64,000 nucleotides of DNA from Liolophura sinensis (taxonomy: Eukaryota > Mollusca > Polyplacophora > Chitonida > Chitonidae): the NCBI RefSeq assembly GCF_032854445.1, contig NC_088297.1, positions 25,495,127 to 25,559,126 of the forward strand, in the 5' to 3' direction. The position numbers and the translations under genes were made by a program. The notes under the pieces are model-generated. The model searched no databases and was not told where the DNA came from. It was given only the letters and a program-made list of their open reading frames with translations. Positions 19,801-30,256 of the stretch are shown here, one piece after another (position 1 is the stretch's first letter; each line of letters begins with the position of its first letter).

Positions 19801-20559
19801 GCAGACATCGTCTTTGTTCTTCACATTGATGACTGCTTTCTTGTTACTCACAGCTGCAGCTAGGGGGATGTAGGACCCGCCTCTCAGTGGCTGATACCTT
19901 GCAATGTCAGGGTGTTTGCACGCTATTGACAACCCACCCTGACCCTCGGTGTGTCCATTTTTCTAGCACCTCCTGGATGGTGGGGAAGGCCTTATCTAGA
20001 GCCCCGTCAATGTCACCAACCTCTAAGAGGGCCTCCTGTTTGCTGTGGAGTACTGGGCTGGTATACTCTTCACTGCCATCGGCGTTGCTATTTCGCAACT
20101 GAACCCTGAGGCCTAGTTGGAACTTAACCCCGTTGAGTGCCAGGATCTCTTCTTCTAGCTTCTTGCGAATAATGGCTCGAATTTCTTCTAAGAAGGCTAC
20201 TGGGTCCGTCCAAACGCCTTCGGGTACGTTCATACGCCTTCGGGTACGTTCATCTGCCAGGCCCGGAGGAGACTCCTTATGGCCCTGTCGGTGTTAATGA
20301 ATTCTAGTTTCTTTTCACCTAGCAATTCTTCCAACTCCTCGTTACTGAGGAGGTTCTTGACGTCTTGCTTCAACTCCTCGTTACTTCGGGAGTTCTTGAT
20401 GTCTTGCAGCCGCTTCAACTTAGCCACAGCCGTTTTATACCTGTCGAGGATCCCCTGCAGTTCTTCCAAGGCAATGCGGGACCGTGGGTACTTGGGCCGC
20501 ACACCTAGGAGCGTCTCAAACTCCTCCCGTAGTGTTCGCGCATTTTTATAGTGGTTCAT
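16879..20559 (-). pseudogene. Protein-primed family B DNA polymerase, multiply broken
   Basis: The start is ATG 20559 (codes MNHYKNARTLREEFETLL), about 1,226 codons in total. The N-terminal charged helical part is followed by the PLRGGSYIPLA and NVKNKDDVCLRWAFRSALFP motifs, a C-x3-C-x2-C...H-x3-C cluster (19430-19480) and exonuclease motifs ADFEA, FHNLRGYDGHL and YCRTDVLPLADVF. A treble-clef-like CHVC...RDHCHITGKYRGAAHN segment lies near 18950. Polymerase motif A is YLDANNLYG, motif B is LYKLMNNSVFGKT and motif C is YTETDS. Defects: a 20-bp tandem duplication at 20214-20253, a frame change near 19905-19935, TAA at 17905-17907 and at 17788-17790, and Glu in place of the first catalytic Asp of motif C. 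It would replicate the linear genome from protein-bound ends; this copy cannot make an intact enzyme. Confidence 0.96.
20214..20253 (-). repeat. 20-bp tandem duplication breaking the polymerase gene
   Basis: ACGCCTTCGGGTACGTTCAT occurs twice in direct succession (20214-20233 and 20234-20253) with no difference. 20 is not a multiple of three, so it shifts the polymerase frame. Identity of the copies implies a recent event. Confidence 0.95.
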
Positions 20560-20579
20560 TGTACGCGTCGATATCATCA

Positions 20580-20585
20580 TTATAC
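20580..20585 (-). promoter_or_regulatory. GTATAA word upstream of the polymerase gene
   Basis: GTATAA on the minus strand ends 20 nt before ATG 20559. It resembles the GTATAC words before other viral genes and could act as a TATA-like element. Position is the only evidence. Confidence 0.3.
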
Positions 20586-20601
20586 TAATAACATCAGCTC
20601 T

Positions 20602-20889
20602 CTAATTATAAATTTCGATAGCCGCCAGCCGTTCATCCCATCTCAACTCATCTGAGAAAGCTTTGAGCCTCCGCTGTTTTTCACGCGTCTGGACCCTATT
20701 ATACCCGCAGGCCATGCAAAGCCGAAATCGGGTTTTAACACCCCGACCACAGCTAATACAGGGCTTGGTGCCAAGACCCTTGCGCAGACAGTTTAAGTGA
20801 ACACCACAGAACTCCCCCAGACAACTCTTACCACAGAGCTCCGTGAAGCCGATGGGTAGTCACCGGCAATTATTGTAACCCTTTGGCAT
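20602..20889 (-). pseudogene. Small cysteine-rich zinc-ribbon-like viral protein, in-frame TGA
   Basis: This gene is short and easily missed. The start is ATG 20889 (MPKGYNNCR), and an in-frame TGA at 20860-20862 interrupts it after nine codons. It then runs for 86 codons to TAG 20602-20604. Cysteine clusters are visible as CGKSCLGEFCGVHLNC, CISCG and CMACG, followed by a basic helix (VQTREKQRRLKAFSDELRW) and the terminus RLAAIEIYN. The paired CxxCG knuckles suggest one or two bound zinc ions and a role with nucleic acid. It lies between the right inverted repeat and the polymerase, 42 bp upstream of the polymerase ATG. I have seen similar small Cys-rich proteins only as Polinton hypotheticals. 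Confidence 0.72.
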
Positions 20890-20898
20890 GTTGTTGTT

Positions 20899-20904
20899 GT
20901 ATAC
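20899..20904. promoter_or_regulatory. GTATAC motif upstream of the cysteine-rich gene
   Basis: The palindromic hexamer (inside TGTATACA) lies 9 nt before ATG 20889. It is the same word as at 7252 and 12209. Role inferred from position. Confidence 0.4.
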
Positions 20905-20983
20905 ACAATTGGTGTAGAAGCATATCTGAGCAATGGGTATGTCTAATAGAACCCCAGACGGGGCTGGGGGCCTCTATTTGTTA

Positions 20984-21180
20984 TGGGGAGGGCCCAAGGG
21001 GGGCGTGCGCCAGAACTTCTGGACCTCGCCCGGGGCTGGGAGCCTCTATTTGCCAAGGGGAGGGTGCGCCAGAACCCTCCTTCTCTGTACTACTATGTTT
21101 ATATCTTTTCACGAGAAGGGGTTGGGAGCCTCCATTTGCCAAATGGAGGGTGCACCAGAACTCCTATTCCCTATACTACT
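20984..21180 (-). repeat. Right terminal inverted repeat
   Basis: The complement matches 7047-7215. It is about 27 bp longer because it keeps a GGAGGCTCCCAACCCC segment missing on the left. A further related sub-unit (CAAATAGAGGCCCCCAGCCCC on the complement) extends to about 20950 without a left counterpart. Confidence 0.93.
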
Positions 21181-21185
21181 AATTG
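21181..21185. repeat. Target-site duplication, right copy (AATTG)
   Basis: AATTG immediately follows the CTACT terminus and matches 7042-7046. Confidence 0.75.
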
Positions 21186-21299
21186 TTACTTACATTATCC
21201 AGCTTTTGTACACAAACAACGCCATGATGTTCTACAGAAGACGACAACTGTTGTATGAACAAGTAGTACATGGGCTAGTAAATGATAAATTCCAGACCT

Positions 21300-21850
21300 T
21301 TTTGTCTCTGTTGAACTGAGTAGAGTCTATACCTTCGTGTCTCTGTTGAACCGAGTAGAGTCTATACCTTCTTGTTTCTGTTGAACTAAGTAGAGTCTGT
21401 ACCTTCTTGTCTCTGTTGAACTGAGTAGAGTCTGTACCTTCCTGCCTCTGTTGAACTGAGTAGAGTGTATACCTTCTCGCCTCTGTTGAACTGAGTAGAG
21501 TCAATACCTTCTCGTCTCTGTTGAAATGAGTAGAGTCTATACCTTCTTTTCTCTGTTGAACCGAGTAGAGCCTATACCTTCTTGCCTCTGTTGAACCGAG
21601 TAGAGTCTATACTTTCTCGTCTGTGTTGAACTCAGTAGAGTCTGTACCTTCTTGCCCCTGTTGAACTGAGTAGAGTCTATACCTCCTTGCCTCTGTTGAA
21701 ATGAGTAGAGTCTATACCTTCTCGTCTCTGTTGAAATGAGTAGAGTCTATACCTTCTTTTCTGTGTTGAAATGAGTAGAGTCAATACCTTCTTGTCTGTG
21801 TTGAAATGAGTAGAGTCAATACCTTCTTGTCTGTGTTGAACTGACTTCCT
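21300..21850. repeat. 35-bp minisatellite, about 15 units
   Basis: The unit is TTGAACTGAGTAGAGTCTAT followed by ACCTTCTTGTCTCTG. Common variants are AACTGAG/AATGAG/AACCGAG and TCTATA/TCTGTA/TCAATA. It begins about 120 bp from the viral right end. Confidence 0.95.
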
Positions 21851-22084
21851 TGTCTCTGGTGAGTTGGGTGTACTTTTTCGTCACCACATAGGATAAACTG
21901 TAGCGCTAGGCATCAATTAAAAAAACCTCGGCTGTTTCAGGTCTATTACAGGTCTACTTTATGGAGCATTTCACATGTGTTGATGATATGTGCAGGTGTC
22001 GCCTCTCTCGCGCTTAATGATCAATATGTGAGGTTTTCCGTTCACGTCGCACGCCACAAACCCCCTCTTCCCTCTCCCCTGTGT

Positions 22085-22245
22085 CCACATCTCGTCTTTT
22101 ATGTCGCACTCAAGAATATTTAATTTATACTGACGACCGAAGAGGAAGCCAGCATGAGCTGGACTTGAACGCACAGCGGCCGTATATTTGACAGGCTCAT
22201 TGCGAGTCATTGCGCCGCGCTATCACTCGGCCACGGATACCACTA
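22085..22245 (-). mobile_element. tRNA-derived SINE fragment
   Basis: On the minus strand, CGTGGCCGAGTGATAGCGCG (a box A of TGGCCGAGTG type) is followed by GCGTTCAAGTCCAGCTCATG (a box B of GTTCAAGTCC type) and CTGGCTTCCTCTTCGGTCGT. The last part is shared with the SINE at 44040. Confidence 0.72.
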
Positions 22246-22259
22246 ACTAAACCTTTGCC

Positions 22260-24069
22260 CGTAGATATAGATGAAATCCTGTTGTTTCTACGTATTGAGT
22301 GATTTATCTCCTCAGAACACTCGCGAATTGTCGATAGTGAGTGGAAGAAGAGGAAGAACAACCATTAAGCGATTAGATATCAAAAAGTCGATCTGTCGCA
22401 ATACAGGTTGTAACACACAGGGATTACTCTTACACCTGCTATCATTGTATCCGCTGTGTAGACCTCACCTGAAGCTCCGGGGAAGCCTCCCTCCACAAAA
22501 CCAGGCCTTCTTTAAAACCAAGACTAGCTCAATCATCTATGCCAAGCATAACATAGTCATCTTCGCCCCAACTCTGCCTTCCGTGACACCAAGATTATCC
22601 CGAACACAGCAAGTATTTGGAGGGTAATTTTGGAGCTTTTGGAAGGTAAATACAGTATCCTTAAAAGTTTATATTTCAGAAGAGAAAGGTCATTTCAATT
22701 GTTTTAGCTGAAATTTGTTTTACAATAACTTACCAGAACTTACTCTGCCAAGCCATATTCTTTGACCTTGTTACGTGAAAAATAATAATGTTAAAGTGAT
22801 TTGAAATTTTTACTAAGTCTAAAATACTGTCGTGATCCCGGCAAGGAGGTGACATGTTATCGCTAATGCGAGACCAATTCTTGAATACAGCCTGCTAGCC
22901 TGGCCATCCAGATAGATGTAATACATTGACGGTATAGAAAATTAAGATTTAAGTTTGTGATATTTTCATGTTACATGACTGGAAGGAATTAAATATGAAC
23001 ACTGACTGTATGGTGAAATACTCTAAGGAAACGTCTGTGTACATACACAATGATATGCGCTTCAGTAATACATAATGTCTGTACCTTAAGCATTAAAGTT
23101 ACACAATTTGTGCGCTGCTAATACACAACTTTATGTGAAGTTGCATTTTCGTCACGACATTGTGTACAACTCGTACACAGTTGTTTTTAGAAAGAGTGCA
23201 AGCATGCTGATATCTCAATGACTTAACCAAAACACATGTTTATAGTTTTAAGTTTTAATGTAAACATATCTCGTCCTTTATAAAGACACGTAGCTTACGC
23301 ATTCTGCAATTTATGTAGTGAGCTATTTTTGTGACATATGTATGTAAATGTTATGCATTAGGTTGAATTTATGTGTGCTACTGAGCCTGTAAATAATGTG
23401 AAACTTTTTTTTATTCCTGCACTCCTGTCAATACATTGATAAACAAGCACATAAATAATGAAAAAATATATAAAAAATAAGTGTCGCTTTCGTATAAGTG
23501 AAATATTACTAAGTATGGCTAGGTCTACAATCAGACAAATAAATAAGTAAAAAATATATAATATGACACATCCAAATGAATTGAGTAAAAAAAGTTAAAA
23601 CTAAAATTAACAAAACAAAGTCGCTAAACGTGAATGGAATGTACACCTAGTCCAGGCGACCTCTTAAAGCAATTTTTTACACACCGGTCAAGTTTGCAAA
23701 TATCACACGGAAATGAACCGTTCAGATGCTAGTAACAGATATTCTTGTGAGAAAATCTTCGGAGGAGTCATCAAATAGGGAAGTCATCAGATAAACAGAG
23801 TACGTCCATCCAGTCACGTTACACTGACATCGTTTCCTCGTTTTAGCCTCTCAGCTCTGGGTGCCTGGCGAGGTGGCCACCACCACTTGTGCCATTTGCA
23901 AAGTCTGTGATATGAGCATACGCGACTCTGCAGTCAAAATGCATGAATAAGTATGTGACCCACTTTAACACAATATACATCCACTGGTGGTTTTTTGGGG
24001 GTGTTTTGACACAGATATTGTTTGATACAAGAATTGATTTTTGGAAAAACAACGAAACATTCATATTTC
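22260..24069. other. Unassigned AT-rich DNA, no gene recognised
   Basis: An open frame of 118 codons at 22271-22627 has no recognisable domain. The rest is AT-rich, with short A-runs and AAATAAATAAG words near 23540. Confidence 0.5.
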
Positions 24070-24384
24070 TGTTCAGTGTATCTACCAAGAACATGTATAT
24101 TCGAAGCTCTCAGTTAATTTAAAAATCTATCATTGCAGATTAAGATATTTACAACAACACAGTATCATTGACAAATTTAGCCCTCAATAGCCGGAAGTCC
24201 ACAACTGTAGCGCGTGAGACAGGTGTAGACAGGTTTACAATAACGTACCACAAGCTGTTGCCCCAGTCAAATGAATGCTCGTCAGTGATTGCCATCGTTG
24301 TCATTGATTGGACGGTTGTTTCTGAAGTCTTGGTGTATATTGTGACATTGAAGTCGGTCAAAGCTTACTGTGCATGACTGCGTG

Positions 24385-24665
24385 TAAATACTCAGCCGTT
24401 GTTCACAAGCATGACAAGTGTTTTTATAAATACTCACCCGTTGTTTACAAGCATGACAAATGTCTTTATAAACACTCATCCGTGGTTCACAAACATAACA
24501 AGTGTCTTCATAAACACTCAACAGTTATTCACAAGCATGACGAGTGTCTTCATAGATACTAAGTCGTTGTTCACAAGCATGACGAGTGTCTTCATACTCG
24601 GTCGTTGTTCACAAGCAATACAAGTGTCTTTATACTCAGTCGTTGTTTACAAGCATGACAAGTGT
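24385..24665. repeat. 42-bp minisatellite, about 7 units
   Basis: The unit is CAGCCGTTGTTCACAAGCAT followed by GACAAGTGTTTTTATAAATACT. The last two units are shortened. The matching place in copy 2 (30945-30990) has a single degenerate unit. Confidence 0.92.
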
Positions 24666-25199
24666 CTCCAAGTAAAAAAGATCTTTGACAACATAGTTTA
24701 GTTTAGTTAATATACAGAATAATGTAACATATGGTTTGAATTTCTTAAGGGGTAGTTGATTTATTTGTTTAACTAAATTTTTTACATAAAAGCTATAAAA
24801 TACGCATACGTAAATTCGTATTTAAGGCCTATCTTGCCTGGGTTAAATTAGCTTTGTTTTCACCACTACTCTCGACACGTGAGCACGTGTACTGATGATT
24901 GGCTCATAACGATTATGACATCATTGCAGAACTATGAAGAGTTGAACAGGTGGTGTCACGTCTTGAATCAATTGCAATTAACATGATTGCTGCTTTTCTT
25001 TATGCCTATTCCTCCTTAAGCTGTGGTGTTAAAGAGGCGTATGAGTTTGTACTGTTTAAGCGTTTACATCAGCCGTTAGAACAAAACATTAACCGAGGTA
25101 AACTGACAAGAAGGTAAATTTAACCGGTTACGTGTGACCATTTGCCAGCTACATCATACTGTTGTAACTGCTCCGGTTTTACTCTCCTTTGCTGATTTG

Positions 25200-25440
25200 C
25201 GTATATTGTCATGGATTTCCAAAATCACAATGCTGAGGTCTTGCATTACATGTCATATTTGCAAATGGCTCCCGACGAATGTCATGTAAGACCGTCGACC
25301 ACCCTTTGCCACCAAAGCCCCGGGGAACGATGGAAACATTGAATCTTGAAAACTTTGTGTCCGTGACTGGCATTGAACCCCGATACTTTAGTGGCACTTT
25401 GGCGGCATGGCGCCCTATTACAGGAAGACACTAATGAATC
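25200..25440 (-). mobile_element. Possible tRNA-derived SINE relic
   Basis: The complement holds CGGGGTTCAATGCCAGTCAC, whose GGTTCAATGCC fits a Pol III box B, preceded by a GGCGCCATGCCGCCAAAGTG stretch. The 3' part is not recognisable. Confidence 0.4.
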
Positions 25441-25489
25441 CTCATGATTTCATGTCTGGTGTTTTCGTTATGATATTTCAGTGGCCGCA

Positions 25490-25790
25490 AAACTTCGGTG
25501 GCGTGGACTCGCCCTGTCACCAGCGATAACTTGGCGGCATGGACTCGCCCTGTCATCAGCGACAACTTGGCGGCATGGACTCGCCCTGTCATCAGCGACA
25601 ACTTGGCGGCGTGGACTCGCCCTGTCATCAGCGATAACTTGGCGGCAAGGACTCACTCTGTCATCAGCGACAACTTGGCGGCATGGATTCGCCCTGTCAT
25701 CAGCAACAACTTGGTGGCGTGGACTCGCCCTGTCATCAGCGACAACTTGGCGGCATGGACTCTCCCTATCACCCGACGACACGTTGGCTC
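25490..25790. repeat. 36-bp minisatellite, about 8 units
   Basis: The unit is CGCCCTGTCATCAGCGACAA followed by CTTGGCGGCATGGACT. 36 is a multiple of three and gives ORFs of 93-135 codons on both strands that are repeat translations. Confidence 0.93.
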
Positions 25791-26517
25791 GCCGTGTCAC
25801 CAGACGACGCTTTGGTGGCAAGGACTCGACTTTTCACAAAACGACACAGGATATGTACATACACGTCGTCAGTTGTGCCTCGTCGTAACATAACTGAACA
25901 TTTGTTTAGTTATCGTAAGGCCAATTCCCTAAACGATGTTCAACAAAAATCAACGAAGAACTAACAAAGTGTATAACGTTCAAAATTAGGAGGGGATCAT
26001 GCAGAGAAGCAGTTAATAGTTTTCAATGGTGTTGGAAAAACACAAGGAATGTTCTAGACAATTTAATGAAATCAGTATCCAAATCGTGTACGATGCTAGT
26101 ATATAACTTTTCAATAACCCATATGCATCTATATTGTATGCTGATCAGTTACGCTTCAAGTTCGAAGGTAAAACCACAAATCATTTATTCATTCCGAGGC
26201 TTCTACTCTCCACACCATTAACTCGTTCGGCTTTTTAGTGGGTACTTGTGGCGTTTTGAAGTATACATAAATTATAATTAATTGTTTATTAATTATTCAC
26301 CACCAGTTGTTTCTGAGCTTGAGATCCTAAGCTTGTAAATTACACATGCGAACAGCAGCAGTTGTAAAGCATTCACTCCTACAAAGGTGTTTTTTCTTCT
26401 GGTGAGCATGGCAAAGGTGTAAACCTGATATTATTTGCCTTATTTCTAAAATCCAGTACACTTGCTACCTCGCTGACTCGATGCTTCGAGTTTAAACACG
26501 ACATTGAGATAAGCAGC

Positions 26518-26612
26518 ACTTTGACATGCACGGAACATTGATATGAACGGAACATTAATATGAACGGAACATTGACACGAACGGAACATTGACACGAACG
26601 GAACATTGATAT
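26518..26612. repeat. 17-bp minisatellite, 5 units
   Basis: GAACGGAACATTGATAT-type units in succession, with GACAC and AATAT variants. Confidence 0.85.
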
Positions 26613-26645
26613 AATCATCACACTGATGTAAACGTAGGATGTAAA

Positions 26646-26772
26646 CGCGGATGTTACATTGGTTACATGGTTACTCAGTGATAGGATATGCCTCGTCCAA
26701 TATGAGGATTAAAGACACCATACATTTGCGTATCCTATCACTTGAGTAACCATGTAACGAATGTATCCTGCA
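26646..26772. repeat. Imperfect inverted repeat, arms about 40 bp
   Basis: The left arm 26646-26688 (contains GGTTACATGGTTACTCAGTG) and right arm 26728-26772 (contains CACTTGAGTAACCATGTAAC) are complementary with few mismatches, around a loop of about 40 bp. It could be a foldback or MITE-like element or a DNA hairpin. No target duplication was identified. Confidence 0.78.
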
Positions 26773-27289
26773 AAGACTAATCAATTAAGCGCAGAAGACC
26801 GATCTGATTACTAGTAACTGGTATCCACTTTATATTGTGCTGCACAAATGGTGTTTTTGCTGGACTATCCTCAGTACATCCTCCCCAGCCTTGTGGCTAT
26901 AGCTAAATGTTCCGTAATTTTCTCAAAAATGTGCATATTATGTATCCTTCTCTCTAAATTGAACAAAATGTCCTTAAAATTTGGTGTATTTCCATGTATT
27001 CTTACTGTGTTCTTGTGTATATGTTCTTAATCCCTTGAGATGGCGTTAGTGTGAAGCAGGACCCCGAGCCTTGTTACGTCAAAAATTGATTGCACCGCAA
27101 CGTTTACAATGTTACAACGCATCATTAAATTGAAAAAAAAATAGATATCTCCTTCACAGTATTTCAATAAAATGACGGGCTTTTGACAGGTTCCCATTAG
27201 AGCCCATACCTTTGATTCCTATTACAGGAAATATATTGGAATCTGTAACTTCAGTATGTTTTTAAATTCAGTGATCTAGAAATACTGTG

Positions 27290-27475
27290 TCTGGGCGGGG
27301 TCATACTATGTCTGGTGTCACTATACTGTGTCTGGCCGGGGTGTCATGTCTGTGTCAGTATATTGTGTAAGGGTGGGATGTCATGTCTGGTATCAGTATA
27401 CTGTGTCTGCGAGCTGCTATGTCTAATGTCAGTATACTTTGCCTGAGGGGGGTGTAATATTTGGTGTCACGTTTT
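27290..27475. repeat. Short minisatellite of the GTCAGTATACTGTGTCTGG family
   Basis: Four to five degenerate units with CTATACTGTGTCTGG and TGTCATGTCTGGT words. This is the copy-1 counterpart of the huge array at 34680-41040. Confidence 0.85.
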
Positions 27476-28849
27476 AGTGAGACACCGATGTAAAAGTATC
27501 GGTATTAAGTCCAGCTTGCTACAACCCGACAATGCCGTGATCAAAGATGTATAAAGCACGTTTCGACAACCACACAATAATACACTTGTTTTTAGTGTGA
27601 ACCCTTCAGAACAGGCGATAGAACATGAACAGATGAATTGCCGATCGCCTGTCGCACTCATTTAATGGCATGGAAGAGTAGTGTTGTTCAGAAGTGTAGT
27701 AAAGTAAAAAGCCAATAATAATTTATTTGCTCTACAAGTAAGTAACAACGAATAAAACGAAGGCGAGGAAAACAGGAAACAAAAAACAACAACATATATC
27801 TGATTCGTTGTTCGATTTTATCAATTTAATGTTTGAATTTATCATAAGCCAGTGTGCACTTGTATGTAGCTGAGGAAGCCTCGAATTTCATTCTGACTTC
27901 CCAGTGTAGTAAAGAACAGGGCGCTATCGCCATGCAAAATCGGCAAACATGTGTGAGAAGAACTCCTACGTCTGAAATTGTGTAAAAGAATGTCGACAAA
28001 AACCAGTGACGTCATGCATCAGCTCAAATGGGGAACTCATGAAACCCCTTCACGTCTGTATCAAGACGGTCCAAAACTGTGAACTCGCTTGTTCTTTCTT
28101 TTATTACGCCACAATTATTGGTGTATGCACACTTAAAAGTGTAAAGAATTCCAGACATTACTGTCAATATCCAAGTACGTGTATTTATCCACCATGTTTT
28201 TGTACTCTTTGTAATGCATATAATTGTGTAGTAGTTCAGATCCGGCTTTATAGGCATGATTTCCGGCTACCAGTCATGTTTTTCTGTAGTCCAATACCTA
28301 GACCCTTATTACCTCATCTGATCTGACAACATAGGGTCTAGAAGTGTCTACCACCATTGCGCAGCTTGCCGCGCTTTCACTCGCTGAGATATTCTTATAG
28401 CAGTGACCTTCAATTCAAAAGCAAGAACTGCTAGGGAGAGCGCGATCGCTTGAGAAGTCTCCTGACAGAAGCTGTACTGGGCAATAATACCAGCAAACGT
28501 AAGGAGAGTGCGTCTCGTTTCCACAGTGAGGAAATCCCTTTTTAGCTTGACACATGTTACCGAGCTGAATGACTACGTGAACCTGACGGGCAACACAGCC
28601 ATGCCAACCCCACGAATATCTACTAACGTAGTTCTTCCTTCTTCAGGTTGGGAAGAATTTCAAAATTGAGAGATTCTCCGTATCCCGGCCGCACGGCGCA
28701 GTGTTATCCAAACACACCCTGAGACAATCCGCCCGTGTGCATTTAAGCTGGAATGCAATATGTATCCCATAATGAGGGAAATTGAATTCTGCTCTTCTTA
28801 CTTTGTTAATGCACGACAGATTTATTTTAGTGTTATTTATTTATTTATT

Positions 28850-28975
28850 TGATTTGTGTTTTACGCCGTACCCAAGAATATTTCACTTATACGACGGCGG
28901 CCAGCATTGTCAGATCGGGGAAACCCTGACCATCCGCAGGGTGTTGGAAGACCTTCCCACGTACTTTTAGTGTTA
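28850..28975 (-). mobile_element. SINE 3' fragment
   Basis: TTTTACGCCGTACCCAAGAA, ACGACGGCGGCCAGCATTGT and ACCTTCCCACGTAC are the complement of the tail and body of the same SINE seen at 41190. The tRNA head is missing. Confidence 0.75.
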
Positions 28976-29189
28976 CGACAGATGTTAGGTCACGGGTGGA
29001 TGAATCTGATAATGATGCTGCCGATATTAGCTGTACGCCGTATGGTCATGTCAGTGAGGGATTCCCAAAAGCCTTGATCCATACATAGCTGACGTCTTTG
29101 CAAAAACGACGCTGTCATGATTTAAAAAAAAATTGCCAACATTCAGTCAGAGAGCTACCTGAGCTACCTCAAGTGTGACACACTTCCTA

Positions 29190-30010
29190 TCTGTTTGCGA
29201 TATCAGATGTGGCATACTTGCTTCCTGTTCATAATACCAGATGTGGTACACTTCCTTCCTGTTCATGATATCAGGTACGGCACACTTCCTTCCTGTTCAT
29301 GATGTCAGGCATGGCACACTCCTTCATGTTCATGATATCAGGTACGGCACATTTCCCTCCTGATCATGATATCAGGTACGGCACACTTCCTTCCTGTTCA
29401 TGATGTCAGGCATGGCACACTCCTTCATGTTCATGATATCAGGTACGGCACACTTTCCTCCCGATCATGATATCAGGCATGGCACACTCCTTCATGTTCA
29501 TGATATCAGGCATCGCACACTCCTTCATGTTCATGATATCAGGCATGGCACACCTCTCCCCTGTTAAAGATATCAGGCATGGCACACTCCCTCCTGTTCA
29601 TAATGTCAGGCATGGCACACTCCCTCATGTTCATGATATCAGACATGGCACACTCTTTCCTGATCATGATATCAGGTACGGCACACTTCCTCCTGATCAC
29701 GATATCAGGTATGGTGCACTTCCCTCCTGTTTATGATATCAGGGAATGGCGCACTCCCTTCTGTTCAAGATACCAGGCACGGCGCAATCCCTCCTGTTCA
29801 TGATATCAGGTGTGGCACAATTCCTCCTGTTCATGATATCAGGCATGGCACACTTTCTCCTGCTCAACATATCAGGTGTGGCACACTCCCTTCTGCTCGT
29901 GATATCAGACATGACATACTTGCCCTGTTTAAGATATCCGGTGTGGCATATATCTATCTGTATGTGATTTTAGATGTGGTATATTTCCCTTTTACAACAG
30001 AATTCTGATA
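29190..30010. repeat. 33-bp minisatellite (GATATCAGG type), about 24 units
   Basis: The unit is about ATATCAGGCATGGCACACTC followed by CCTCCTGTTCATG. Short frames stay open because the period is near a multiple of three. A related unit, enlarged to 88 bp, forms the array at 41930. Confidence 0.92.
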
Positions 30011-30237
30011 TCAAAATGGAGAAAGAGATTTTGATTGCACAAGTCCCTCTGGCCATGGGCATTTGATATCAGGTTTATACTATTAACACTTTTCTCTGTT
30101 AATGAACTCATAATATGATAGGCCTGTTTCTCAAAGCTGTTAGGGGCTAAGGTCAACAACTTTAATACAAAATACAATTTTCAGCTGGATGCTAAGATTT
30201 GGCTAAAATTGTGCAGTCCAAATTATATCCACTTGAT

Positions 30238-30256
30238 GCATATATATATATATATA
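30238..30256. repeat. (TA)n microsatellite
   Basis: About nine TA dinucleotides. Confidence 0.9.

Larger units (their letters stand above)
7047..21180. mobile_element. Polinton/Maverick-type endogenous DNA virus (polintovirus/adintovirus-like), 14.1 kb
   Basis: A complete element bounded by inverted repeats that start AGTAGTATAGGG (left) and end CCCTATACTACT (right), flanked by AATTG. It has the diagnostic gene set: protein-primed family B DNA polymerase, retroviral-type integrase, double-jelly-roll major capsid protein and FtsK/HerA-type packaging ATPase, plus about a dozen smaller genes. The interior is clearly richer in G+C than the flanks. Gene order, left to right: small ORF (+); three head-to-tail minus genes; a plus membrane-anchored gene; two minus genes; a long plus block of capsid, ATPase, four small genes and integrase; then polymerase and cysteine-rich gene (-). 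Frameshifts in most large genes and five in-frame stops mark it as decaying. No maturation protease was recognised. Confidence 0.96.

Noticed and set aside
7539-20889. Alternative genetic code or programmed frameshifting in the viral genes
   Set aside because: All three stop codon types interrupt genes, and the same stops end others properly; frame changes occur at unrelated sites without a common slippery signal. Decay or read error explains them better.
22085-22245. Genuine tRNA gene
   Set aside because: Box A and box B-like words are present but no cloverleaf could be drawn, and the downstream body matches a SINE.
22271-22627. 118-codon plus-strand ORF
   Set aside because: No recognisable domain, low-complexity composition, and AT-rich surroundings without splice signals I could trust.
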